From NCBI GenBank assembly GCA_964415605.1, contig CAYQBA010000021.1:1-34600 (forward strand): a DNA stretch of 34,600 bases. Reading direction: 5' to 3'. How positions within the stretch are numbered: the first letter of the stretch is position 1; each line of letters begins with the position of its first letter. Of this stretch, positions 6,934 through 16,738 are shown one piece after another. A model generated the notes under the pieces. The model made no database searches. It worked only from the letters and a program-made list of their open reading frames with translations, and had not been told where the DNA came from. The stretch comes from UCB3 sp964415605 (GTDB taxonomy: Bacteria > Chloroflexota > Anaerolineae > Epilineales > Epilineaceae). A program made the translations under genes and the position numbers.

Positions 6934-8682
6934 GTGATCCCCCCGCCCCGGCTGCGCCGCATCAAGCTGGCCTTCACGCTGCTGGTCGCCACCCTTGCCG
7001 GCCTGGCATGGCTGGTCGCCCGCCCCGCCAGCGCCCCCGGCGTGGAGGCGCCGCGCCAGCGCGACATCCCGCTCGCCGACGTGTCGCCGTGGGGTGCCAA
7101 CTTCTTCCTCGAGCAAGAGGCCGAGACCTGGAACGCCGAGCAGACCGTGGCGTGGGCCGCACGCGCCGGCCTCCGGTGGGCCAGGCAGCACTTCCCTTGG
7201 TACGAGATCGAGCGCGGCCCGGGCGACTTCCGCTGGGGCAAGTACGATCGCATCGTCGACCTCTACCGCGCCAACGGCATCGAGGTCATCGCCCGCCTCG
7301 ACTTCCCGGGCGATTGGGTCTCACCCGCCGACTGGGTGCCGCCCGAGAAGCGCGGTCCGCCGGCCAACACGCCGCCGGAGGACTTCGAGGACTACGGGCA
7401 GTTCGTCAAGGCCGTGGCCACGCACTTCAAGGGCCGCGTGCGGTTCTACCAGATCTGGAACGAGCCCAACCTCATCTACGAGTGGGGCTACAACCCCTCT
7501 CACCCCGTGGATCCCGAGGCTTACGCGGACCTGCTCGAGACCGCGGCGCGCGAGGCGCGCCAGGCGGACCCCAACGCCGTCATCCTCTCGGCGCCGCTGG
7601 CCATCAACACCGAGACGGTCGACCAGGCCGGCAACATGAGCGACCTGGCCTTCTTGCGCGGAATGTACGACGCCGGCGCCGCACCGAGCTTCGACGTGCT
7701 CTCGGTCAACGCGTTCGGCATGGACCGGCCGCCCGACGACACGCCGGCCGAAGGCACCCTCAACTTTCGCCGGGTCGAGTTGCAGCGGCAGGCGATGCTC
7801 GACGCGGGGGACGCCTGCACGCCGATCTGGGCCAACGAGTTCGGTTGGAACGCGGCGCCCGCCGGAACCTCTTCGATGTGGCGGCAGGTGAGCGAAGCCG
7901 AGCAGGCCGACTACACGGTGCGCGGCGTGGCCTGGGCCGGCGAGCACTGGCCGTGGGCCGGCGTCTTCAGCATCTGGTTCTTCCGGCACCCGACCCTGCC
8001 GCGCGACGATGCCGTGTATCACTTCCGGATGCTCGACGCGGACTTCAACCCGCGCCGACTCTACGCGGCGGTCCAGACGGCGGCCGTGCCGGTCGTGGCC
8101 GGTCCCGGCGACTGGGCCGAGCGGTCGGCGCCGGTTCGACTGTCCGCGCTCGACGACTGGACCTGGCGTTGGGACGGATCGCCGGATCAGCGGTCGTGGA
8201 CCCGTCTCCGCTGCCTGTCGGGCGCGTGCTGTCGCGCACCCGACAACCTTGCGGCGGACTTCAACTTCATCGCGTCGGAATCGCCGCTGGCCAGCCTGTC
8301 GTTCCGATTCAGGGGGCCGTCCATCGCCGTTCGGCTCCGCTCGCTCTCGGCCGTCAGCACCGCGGACGTCGCGGTGGACGGCGACCCCGGCAGCGTGCCG
8401 CTGCGCGAGTCGGACGGCTGGCGGTGGTATCTCGTCGCCGACGACCTCCCCGGCGGCACGCATGAGCTGCGCCTCGGGGTCGGCAGCGCCGGAGGCCGTA
8501 TCGCGGTCGACGGGTTCCGGGTCGGCGGCGGCCCGCCGGCGGATCCGCGGTGGCTGTGGTTCTGGGCCCTGATCGGGCTGGCGGTGGTCCTGGCGAGCCT
8601 CCTGGCGTGGGATGCTCGTTATGTCGCGCGCCGGACCGCGGCGATCGACGAGCCGATCCACATGGCGTCGCCGAAGCTGTAG
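6934..8682 (+). CDS. Membrane-anchored clan GH-A-type glycoside hydrolase-like protein (GH39-like)
   Basis: About 582 residues with GTG 6934 as start. The protein begins with a basic stretch and one hydrophobic helix (about 11-29), a signal anchor. Residues 45-400 look like a TIM barrel of the cellulase superfamily, with the acid/base Glu177 in FYQIWNEPN and a probable nucleophile Glu302 in WANEFGW. A beta-rich region follows, then a second hydrophobic helix near the C-terminus (FWALIGLAVVLASLLAW). An upstream GTG at 6889 would start inside the hairpin arm at 6878-6917, so I prefer 6934; no Shine-Dalgarno site is clear for either. The 3' end overlaps queA on the other strand by 64 nt. Substrate unknown; beta-xylosidase or endo-glycosidase activities are typical of related families. 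Confidence 0.8.
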   Translation: MIPPPRLRRIKLAFTLLVATLAGLAWLVARPASAPGVEAPRQRDIPLADVSPWGANFFLEQEAETWNAEQTVAWAARAGLRWARQHFPWYEIERGPGDFRWGKYDRIVDLYRANGIEVIARLDFPGDWVSPADWVPPEKRGPPANTPPEDFEDYGQFVKAVATHFKGRVRFYQIWNEPNLIYEWGYNPSHPVDPEAYADLLETAAREARQADPNAVILSAPLAINTETVDQAGNMSDLAFLRGMYDAGAAPSFDVLSVNAFGMDRPPDDTPAEGTLNFRRVELQRQAMLDAGDACTPIWANEFGWNAAPAGTSSMWRQVSEAEQADYTVRGVAWAGEHWPWAGVFSIWFFRHPTLPRDDAVYHFRMLDADFNPRRLYAAVQTAAVPVVAGPGDWAERSAPVRLSALDDWTWRWDGSPDQRSWTRLRCLSGACCRAPDNLAADFNFIASESPLASLSFRFRGPSIAVRLRSLSAVSTADVAVDGDPGSVPLRESDGWRWYLVADDLPGGTHELRLGVGSAGGRIAVDGFRVGGGPPADPRWLWFWALIGLAVVLASLLAWDARYVARRTAAIDEPIHMASPKL

Positions 8683-9713
8683 AAGCGGTAGCGCGCGCGC
8701 ACCGCCTCGGCATAGGCCCGGTCGATGTGTGCCTTGCCCGCGAACGCCGCCACGAGCATGAGGAGCGACGAACGCGGCAGGTGAAAGTTCGTGATGAGGG
8801 CGTCGACAGCCTGGAACGCGAACCCCGGCGTGATGAAGAGGTCGGTCCAGCCGCGGAAGGCCGCGATGGGTGCCTCCGCCCCCGCGCCCGGCTGCCTGGC
8901 CGCGGTTTCCAGCACGCGCACGGCGGTCGTGCCGACGGCGACGATGCGCCCGCCTGCGCGGCGCGTGGCGCAGATCGCGGCGGCGGTGTCCGCGTCGACC
9001 TCCGCCCACTCGCGGTGGATGCGGTGGTCGGCCACCCGCTCGGCCTCGACCGGCCGGAACGTGTCGAGCCCGATGTGCAGCGTGACGGTCGACCAGCCCA
9101 CGCCGCGCGCGGCGAGGTCGGCCATGAGCTCGGGCGTGAAGTGGAGGCCGGCCGTGGGCGCCGCGGCGGAGCCGGGCGTGCGCGCGTAGACGGTCTGATA
9201 GCGCTCGGGATCCGCGAGCGGCGCGCGGATGTACGGCGGGAGAGGCACTTCGCCCAAGCGGTCCAACACGGCGAGCGGCGGGCGCTCGAACCGGACGTGG
9301 CGACAGCCGTCGGCCAGGCGGGCGACGACGGTGGCGTCGAGGCCGGCGCCGCCGTCCGGGTCCCCGAGCGCGAGCCGGCTGCCCGGCCGCACCCGGCCGC
9401 CGATCAGGCACTCCCAGTCCCGCGGCGGCTCGGCCCCGGCGCCCGGCATGCCGAGCGGGCGAAGCAACAGCACTTCGACGCGCCCGCCGGACGGCACCTT
9501 GCGCCCGCGCAGGCGCGCCGGGATGACCCGGCTCGCGTTGGCCACGAGGCGATCGCCGGGCGCCAGGAGGTCGACCACGTCGCGGAAGGTCCGGTGCTGG
9601 ATGGCACCCGTGTCGCGATCGAGCACCATCAACCGCGCGCTGTCGCGCGGCTCTGCCGGTACCTGGGCGATCAGGTCCGGCGGCAGGTCGTAGTCGAAGT
9701 CGGCGGTGCGCAT
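8619..9713 (-). CDS. queA: S-adenosylmethionine:tRNA ribosyltransferase-isomerase
   Basis: 364 residues, the normal family length. It transfers and isomerises the ribosyl part of SAM onto preQ1 in tRNA, giving epoxyqueuosine at the wobble position. The N-terminus MRTADFDYDLPPDLIAQVP is the family signature and fixes the start at 9713, although the frame is open upstream. Other conserved blocks include SRVIPARLRG, PTAGLHFT, LHIGLDTFRPV, VGTTAVRVLE and the C-terminal TNFHLPRSSLLMLVAAFAG. It is divergent from argH and its last 64 nt overlap the glycosidase gene. No tgt or other queuosine gene is seen nearby. Confidence 0.96.
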   Translation of the reverse strand: MRTADFDYDLPPDLIAQVPAEPRDSARLMVLDRDTGAIQHRTFRDVVDLLAPGDRLVANASRVIPARLRGRKVPSGGRVEVLLLRPLGMPGAGAEPPRDWECLIGGRVRPGSRLALGDPDGGAGLDATVVARLADGCRHVRFERPPLAVLDRLGEVPLPPYIRAPLADPERYQTVYARTPGSAAAPTAGLHFTPELMADLAARGVGWSTVTLHIGLDTFRPVEAERVADHRIHREWAEVDADTAAAICATRRAGGRIVAVGTTAVRVLETAARQPGAGAEAPIAAFRGWTDLFITPGFAFQAVDALITNFHLPRSSLLMLVAAFAGKAHIDRAYAEAVRARYRFYSFGDAMWIGSSIAAVRRAT

Positions 9714-9872
9714 GGCTTGGCCTAATGTTACGCGCAGCGCCGGCCGTGGCGGCGGTATCATCATGCACCGCATCAGCACCCGGGTCGAACGACCATCGTC
9801 TGGCCAGGCGGCGCTCCCGGCAACGGGCTCGCAGCCCACGCAGGCATGCCAGACACGACAAGGAGCCCACGC
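9714..9872. promoter_or_regulatory. Divergent queA/argH control region with a small upstream ORF
   Basis: Overlapping AT-rich candidates lie at 9723-9730: TAATGT on + (for argH) and TAACAT on - (for queA, only 11 nt before its ATG). TATCAT at 9756-9761 is another + candidate. A 37-codon ORF starts at ATG 9763 and its TGA overlaps the argH ATG (ATGA). It has Arg at codons 3, 7 and 10. Inside it, GACCATCGTCTGGC (9791-9804) nearly matches a segment of the argC leader. A short CCCG-GCAA-CGGG hairpin lies at 9816-9827. AAGGAG at 9859-9864 is the argH Shine-Dalgarno site. Whether the small ORF is translated is unknown. Confidence 0.4.
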
Positions 9873-11318
<1,446 letters not shown>

Positions 11319-11329
11319 AATACCGCCCC

Positions 11330-11419
11330 ATGCTCACCGCCGCCCTCCCGCGTCATCGGGCCATCCGCATGCGTCCGATGTGTCAGACCATCGGTCTGGC
11401 GCGCCCTGGCCCTGCTTGA
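11330..11419 (+). CDS. Putative arginine leader peptide (29 residues)
   Basis: An ATG at 11330, 9 nt after the -10 of the argC promoter, opens a 29-codon frame ending with TGA at 11417-11419. It reads MLTAALP, then RHRAIRMR, then PMCQTIGLARPGPA. Four of eight consecutive codons (11351-11374) are arginine (CGT, CGG, CGC, CGT) and a fifth lies at 11402. There is no room for a Shine-Dalgarno site, so initiation would be leaderless. The segments that form the competing RNA hairpins lie at its 3' half and just downstream, as in trp or his leader peptides. Arg is frequent in GC-rich DNA, so the peptide alone would be weak evidence; its position and the terminator make the case. Confidence 0.6.
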   Translation: MLTAALPRHRAIRMRPMCQTIGLARPGPA

Positions 11420-11477
11420 CCGCACGCGCGGACCATGCACCGCCACCCGCTTCGCCAGGCCGCCGATCGGTCTGGCG
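11384..11477 (+). promoter_or_regulatory. Candidate arginine attenuator: four-segment RNA switch
   Basis: Segment 1 (CAGACC, 11384-11389) pairs with segment 2 (GGTCTG within 11392-11401, loop ATC). Segment 3 (CGCCAGGCCG, 11453-11462) pairs with segment 4 (CGGTCTGGCG, 11468-11477) to form a terminator. Segment 2 (11392-11401) is identical to segment 4, so 2:3 is an equally good 10-bp antiterminator. A ribosome stalled on the Arg codons (11351-11374) would cover segment 1 and free segment 2 to pair with 3, letting transcription go on into argC. A ribosome reaching the stop would mask or release segment 2 and allow 3:4. The pairing is seen; the mechanism is inferred. Confidence 0.65.
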
Positions 11478-11483
11478 ATTTTT
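11453..11483 (+). terminator. Intrinsic terminator in the argC leader
   Basis: A 10-bp stem (11453-11462 with 11468-11477, one G-U wobble) with a 5-nt loop is followed by A and five T residues (11479-11483). It is the only classical hairpin-plus-U-run I noticed in the window. It sits 26 nt before the start of argC, not after a gene, which fits attenuation. Confidence 0.75.
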
Positions 11484-11495
11484 CGTTGCGTGAAG

Positions 11496-11508
11496 TCGGG
11501 AGTCCCGA
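11496..11508 (+). promoter_or_regulatory. Palindrome covering the argC ribosome-binding site
   Basis: TCGGG (11496-11500) and CCCGA (11504-11508) form a small inverted repeat around AGT and end directly at the TTG start of argC. The Shine-Dalgarno GGGAG (11498-11502) is inside it, so folding would hide it. This could lower translation of argC. It may also be chance. Confidence 0.35.
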
Positions 11509-12525
11509 TTGACCATTCAAGCCTGCGTCTATGGCGCCACCGGCTACACCGGGCTCGAGCTCGTCGGCCTCTTGGCGGGCCACCCGGGCGTCGACCTGCG
11601 TTTCGCCGTCTCGGGGTCGAGCGCCGGCCGGTCGCTGCGCGACGTGCACCCGGGCGCGCCCGACGTGCCGCTGATCGCGGCCGACGACGCCCCGATCGAC
11701 GCGATCGACGTCGCCTTCCTGTGCCTGCCGCACGCGGCTTCCGCCGCCACGGCCGTCCGCGTCCTGGAACGGGGCGGGCGCGTGATCGACCTCAGCGCCG
11801 ACTTCCGGCTGCGGTCGCCGGCTGCCTACCGGGCGTGGTACGGGGCCGAGCATCCCGCTCCCGAGCTCCTCGACGCCGCCGTGTACGGCTTGACGGAGGT
11901 CGCTCGGCTTGATCTCGCCGGCGCGCGGCTGGTCGCCAATCCGGGCTGCTACGCCACGAGCATCCTCCTGCCGCTGGGGCCCCTGGTGGCCGCCGGCGCG
12001 GTGGACGGCACGGTCGTCGCCGACAGCAAGTCGGGGGTCTCGGGTGCGGGGCGGGTGCCGAGGCTCCACACCCAGTTCGTCGAGGTGGCCGACAACTTCT
12101 CGCCCTACAACGTCGGGCGCACGCATCGCCACGTCGCCGAGATCGACCAGGCGCTGTCCGGCTGGAGCGCGTCGCCGCCGGCGCTGGTGTTCTCGCCGCA
12201 CCTCCTGCCCGTCCCCCGCGGCATCCTCACGACGCTGTACGTGCCGCTGGCGCCCGGTTGGGACGCCGGCCGCGTGGCGGCGCGCCTGGACGACGCGTTC
12301 GCCGGCGAACCGTTCGTCCGCGTCCTCGCGGCGGGGGCGGTGGCCACGCTGGCGCACGTCGTTCGCACCAACCGGTGCGTCGTGGGGGTCCACCCCGCCG
12401 GGGTCGACGGGCTGGTGATCCTCACGTCGGCCCTCGACAACCTGGTCAAGGGCGCGGCGGGCCAGGCGGTGCAAAACATGAACGTCGGGTTCGGGCTGCC
12501 CGAGACCCTGGGGCTGGTGGCGTGA
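11509..12525 (+). CDS. argC: N-acetyl-gamma-glutamyl-phosphate reductase
   Basis: 338 residues. NADPH-dependent reduction of N-acetylglutamyl phosphate to the semialdehyde, third step of the pathway. The N-terminal nucleotide-binding GATGYTGLEL is at 9-18; the catalytic Cys147 is in NPGCYAT; SKSGVSGAGR and GRTHRHVAEI match the substrate-binding region. The start is TTG 11509: the in-frame stop TGA at 11491-11493 leaves no other choice and GGGAG is 6 nt upstream. The stop overlaps argB. This is the first structural gene after the attenuator. Confidence 0.96.
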   Translation: MTIQACVYGATGYTGLELVGLLAGHPGVDLRFAVSGSSAGRSLRDVHPGAPDVPLIAADDAPIDAIDVAFLCLPHAASAATAVRVLERGGRVIDLSADFRLRSPAAYRAWYGAEHPAPELLDAAVYGLTEVARLDLAGARLVANPGCYATSILLPLGPLVAAGAVDGTVVADSKSGVSGAGRVPRLHTQFVEVADNFSPYNVGRTHRHVAEIDQALSGWSASPPALVFSPHLLPVPRGILTTLYVPLAPGWDAGRVAARLDDAFAGEPFVRVLAAGAVATLAHVVRTNRCVVGVHPAGVDGLVILTSALDNLVKGAAGQAVQNMNVGFGLPETLGLVA

Positions 12526-13514
12526 TGGGCACCGGCATGCCAGCATCGGCGGCCGGCCTGCCGGCGTCGCCCGGTGCCCCGCGCATCGTGAAGCTCGGCG
12601 GCCGTCTGCTCCACGACCCGGCGGCGCTGGCGGCGCTCGCCCAAGCGGTCGGCAGACTCCGCGAGCCGGTCGTCGTGGTCCACGGCGGCGGCGACGCGGT
12701 CGGCGCGCTGCAAGCCCGCCTCGGCCTCCCGATCGCCAAGGTCGACGGGCTGCGCGTCACCACGGCCGCGGGCCTCGACGTCGTCGTCATGGTGTTGGCC
12801 GGGCTGGTCAACACCCGTGTCGTCGCCGCTTTCGGGGCGGCCGGCATCGACGCGCTGGGCGTCTCCGGCGTCGATCGGGGATGCATCGCCTGCCGGCGCA
12901 TGGCGCACCCGGGCGGCGACCTCGGCTTTGTCGGCGAGGTGGTGGCGGTGCGCGCCGACATCGTGCGCGACTGGCTGGCTGCCGGCGTGACGCCGGTCGT
13001 CGCGCCCCTGGGCATCGACGCCAGCGGCCAGGTCTACAACGTCAACGCCGACGACGCCGCGGCGGCGATCGCGCGCGCGCTGGCGGCCGCCGCCGTCGAC
13101 CTCGTATCGGACGTGCCCGGGGTGATGGTCGACGGCCGCGTGGCGCCGCGGCTCGGCGCGGCCGACGCCGAGCGGCTGATCGCCGCGGGCACCATCCACG
13201 GCGGCATGGTGCCCAAGGTGCGGGCCGCCCTCGGCGCCGTCGCGAGCGGCGTCCGCAGTGCCCGGATCGTCGATCCGGCCGGGCTGGCGGTTGGCGGCGG
13301 CACGGTCCTGGTCGCGGAGGCGGTCGAGGCGATGCGCGTGACCCGCGCCGCCGCCGATGCCGGCAGCCGGCCCGGCTGGGCCGCCGCGGCCGATGCGGGC
13401 GCGCGGCCCACGCCGGCCCCCGCGGTCGATGCGGTCACTCGGCCCACGCCGGCCACGACCGACGGCGTGACCACTCCTTCCGCTCCCGCTCCCGCCGAGG
13501 AGGCGACCTCATGA
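12525..13514 (+). CDS. argB: Acetylglutamate kinase with repetitive C-terminal tail
   Basis: 329 residues by ATG 12525 (TGATG overlap with argC; GTG 12522 also possible). Phosphorylates N-acetylglutamate with ATP. Motifs of the amino acid kinase family: KLGG (23-26), VVVHGGGDAV (50-59), VDGLRVT with substrate-contacting Arg77, YNVNADDAA (171-179) and GGMVPK (226-231). The enzyme fold ends near residue 275. The last ~52 residues are an Ala/Pro/Thr-rich tail with three 12-residue repeats that is not part of the family. The internal ALGVSGVDRG resembles both ArgB and LysZ; argJ and the GNAT gene downstream favour the acetylated arginine route. The N-terminus before KLGG lacks the obvious helical extension of arginine-inhibited kinases. 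Confidence 0.93.
   Translation: MGTGMPASAAGLPASPGAPRIVKLGGRLLHDPAALAALAQAVGRLREPVVVVHGGGDAVGALQARLGLPIAKVDGLRVTTAAGLDVVVMVLAGLVNTRVVAAFGAAGIDALGVSGVDRGCIACRRMAHPGGDLGFVGEVVAVRADIVRDWLAAGVTPVVAPLGIDASGQVYNVNADDAAAAIARALAAAAVDLVSDVPGVMVDGRVAPRLGAADAERLIAAGTIHGGMVPKVRAALGAVASGVRSARIVDPAGLAVGGGTVLVAEAVEAMRVTRAAADAGSRPGWAAAADAGARPTPAPAVDAVTRPTPATTDGVTTPSAPAPAEEATS
13356..13463 (+). repeat. 36-bp imperfect tandem repeat (about 3 copies) in the 3' end of argB
   Basis: Units start at 13356, 13392 and 13428, each beginning GATGC and coding for DAGSRPGWA, DAGARPTPA and DAVTRPTPA plus three linker residues. The spacing is a multiple of three so the frame is kept. The last copy decays after about 33 bp. 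It looks like slippage-driven growth of a disordered tail. Confidence 0.7.
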
Positions 13515-14770
13515 CCCACCCGATCTGGGAGCCGACGCTCCCCGGCGCCGCGGACGCGGTTCCCGACGACGCGCGCCTCCTGGCCGACGCCGCGCGGACG
13601 CTCGTCGGCACCTATCAGCGGCCCGACCTCATCCTCAGCCATGGCGAAGGGGTGTGGCTGTGGGACACCGCCGGCCGCCACTACCTCGACTTCGGCAGCG
13701 GCATCGCGGTGATGGCGCTGGGCCACGGCGATCCCGAGTGGGCCGCGGCCGTGGCCGACCAGGCCATCCGGCTCACCCACGTCAGCAACCTCTACCACAC
13801 CCGCTGGCAGATCGAGCTCGCGCGGCGCCTCGTGGACCACTCGTTCGCCAGCCGCGTCTTCTTCAACAACACCGGGACCGAGGCCATCGAGACCGCCATC
13901 AAGTTCGCCCGCCGCCACGCGCGCCGGGTGGCCGGCGCGGCCGACGACGACCCGGGCTTCCGCAAGACGGGCCTCGTCGCGTTCGCGCACGGCTTCCACG
14001 GACGGACGATCGGCGCGGTCTCGGTCACCGCCAAGCCCGCCTACCGCGTGCCCTTCGGGCCGCTGTTGGCCGGGGTGGACTTCGCGCCGTACAACGACCT
14101 GCCGGCCGCAGAAGCCCTGATTGGCCCCGACACGTGCGCCGTGTTGGTCGAGCCGGTCCAGGGCGAGGGAGGGATCCGCGCCGCCGACCCGGCGTTCCTG
14201 CGCGGCTTGCGGGCATCGTGCGACCGCCACGGCGCGCTCCTGGTCTTCGACGAGGTGCAGTGCGGTCTCGGCCGGACCGGCACGCTGTGGGCCCACGAGG
14301 CGTACGGCGTGACGCCGGACATCATGACCGTCGCCAAGCCGTTGGCCGGCGGCTTGCCGATCGGCGCCACGCTGACCAGCGAGGCCGTGGCCGCATCCAT
14401 CGGCGTCGGCGAGCACGGCAGCACCTTCGCGGCGGGCCCGTTGGTCGCGCGGGCGGCGTGCGTGGTGCTCGACCGGATCCGGCAGCCCGCGTTCCTGGCG
14501 CATGTGCGCGACGTCGGGGCCTACCTGCGCGACCGCGTCACTGCCCTCGCCAGCCCGCGCGTCGTCGATGTGCGGGGCCGGGGCCTGTTCGTCGGCGTCG
14601 AGCTCGACCGGCCCGTCAAGGACGTCATCGACGCCGCGCGCGGGCGCGGCGTCCTGTTCATCGGCGCCGGCACGCACGTCATCCGGCTGTGCCCGCCGCT
14701 CATCGTCACGCGGGACGACGTGGACCTCGCCGTCGACACCCTCGGCGCCTGCCTCGAGCGGGCCGCGTGA
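13511..14770 (+). CDS. argD: Acetylornithine aminotransferase
   Basis: 419 residues, class III PLP aminotransferase. Converts N-acetylglutamate semialdehyde plus glutamate to N-acetylornithine. Seen: FFNNTGTEAIETAIKFARRH, FHGRTIGAVSVTAK, EPVQGEGGI, the cofactor-binding FDEVQCGLGRTG (Asp247/Glu248) and the Schiff-base Lys276 in TVAKPLAGGLPIGA. The usual G after the lysine is P here, a mild oddity. ATG 13511 overlaps the argB stop (ATGA) and has GAGGAGG 8 nt upstream, the best ribosome-binding site in the operon. Could also act on ornithine or succinyl-ornithine, but the context makes argD clear. Confidence 0.95.
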   Translation: MTHPIWEPTLPGAADAVPDDARLLADAARTLVGTYQRPDLILSHGEGVWLWDTAGRHYLDFGSGIAVMALGHGDPEWAAAVADQAIRLTHVSNLYHTRWQIELARRLVDHSFASRVFFNNTGTEAIETAIKFARRHARRVAGAADDDPGFRKTGLVAFAHGFHGRTIGAVSVTAKPAYRVPFGPLLAGVDFAPYNDLPAAEALIGPDTCAVLVEPVQGEGGIRAADPAFLRGLRASCDRHGALLVFDEVQCGLGRTGTLWAHEAYGVTPDIMTVAKPLAGGLPIGATLTSEAVAASIGVGEHGSTFAAGPLVARAACVVLDRIRQPAFLAHVRDVGAYLRDRVTALASPRVVDVRGRGLFVGVELDRPVKDVIDAARGRGVLFIGAGTHVIRLCPPLIVTRDDVDLAVDTLGACLERAA

Positions 14771-15374
14771 ACGACGCGCTGCCGCGCTTGCGGCCGGCGG
14801 CGGCGAGCGATGTCGCGCGCCTCGCCGAGATGGTGGCCGCGCACGCCCGGAGCGGCGACGTGCTGCCGCGGTCGGCCGAGAGCATCCAGGCGAGCCTGGG
14901 CGACTGGTGGGTTGTCGAGGCCGGCGGCGACGTGATAGCGTGCGGCTCGTTGTGGGTGTACGGCCCACGCCTCGCCGAGGTGCGGTCGCTGATCGTCGAC
15001 GCCCCGGCCCGCGGCCAGGGCTGGGGCCGCGCCGTCATCGAGGCGCTGGTGGAGGAAGCGCGGCGACGCGGGATCAGCCGGGTGTTCACGCTCACGCGCG
15101 CGGCCGGCCTGTTCGAGCGCACCGGGTTCCACCAGACCGACAAGGCGGTGTTCCCGGAGAAGATCTGGAAGGACTGCCAACAGTGCCCGCTGCGCGACGC
15201 GTGCGACGAGATCGCGCTGGCGCGCGACGTGCCCGTCGGCGTCACCGCCGACGGCGAGGACGCCGTCGCGCTCGAGGTCATCGAGTCGGCGGCCCTCCCC
15301 ATGGCCGTGCCGTCCGACAACCGACCCCTTGTCCACTCCGTCGCCCACCGTCCGAATGATCCCAGGAGCCTCGG

Positions 15375-15378
<4 letters not shown>
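14767..15378 (+). CDS. argA: GNAT-type N-acetylglutamate synthase
   Basis: 203 residues. A GNAT acetyltransferase that would acetylate glutamate to start the pathway. The acetyl-CoA loop is ARGQGWGRAVIEAL (R/Q-x-x-G-x-G/A). The C-terminal part EKIWKDCQQCPLRDACDEIAL, with three cysteines, is a hallmark of short stand-alone NAG synthases that lack the kinase-like regulatory domain. A further tail of about 45 residues follows. GTG 14767 overlaps the argD stop (GTGA) and the stop overlaps argG (TTGA). Since argJ is also present, ArgJ may mainly recycle acetyl groups while this enzyme replenishes them. Confidence 0.87.
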
Positions 15379-16670
<1,292 letters not shown>

Positions 16671-16738
16671 TTCCCACGGCAAGCCATGCCGCCGGCGGCC
16701 CGGCTCGCCGACCACGACCCGTTGAGGGAGCCCCCACC

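Noticed and set aside
4485..7253. 922-residue minus-strand open frame
   Set aside because: Antisense to the secreted protein with strong signal peptide and ribosome-binding site; composition is Arg/Gly/Ala noise.
7321..9870. 849-residue minus-strand open frame
   Set aside because: It covers queA in a wrong frame and the glycosidase antisense. Long open frames without stops are expected in DNA this GC-rich, and no family motif appears.
12525..13514. LysZ-type ([LysW]-amino acid kinase) reading of the argB gene
   Set aside because: No lysW carrier gene is present and argJ plus a GNAT acetylglutamate synthase show the acetylated arginine route.
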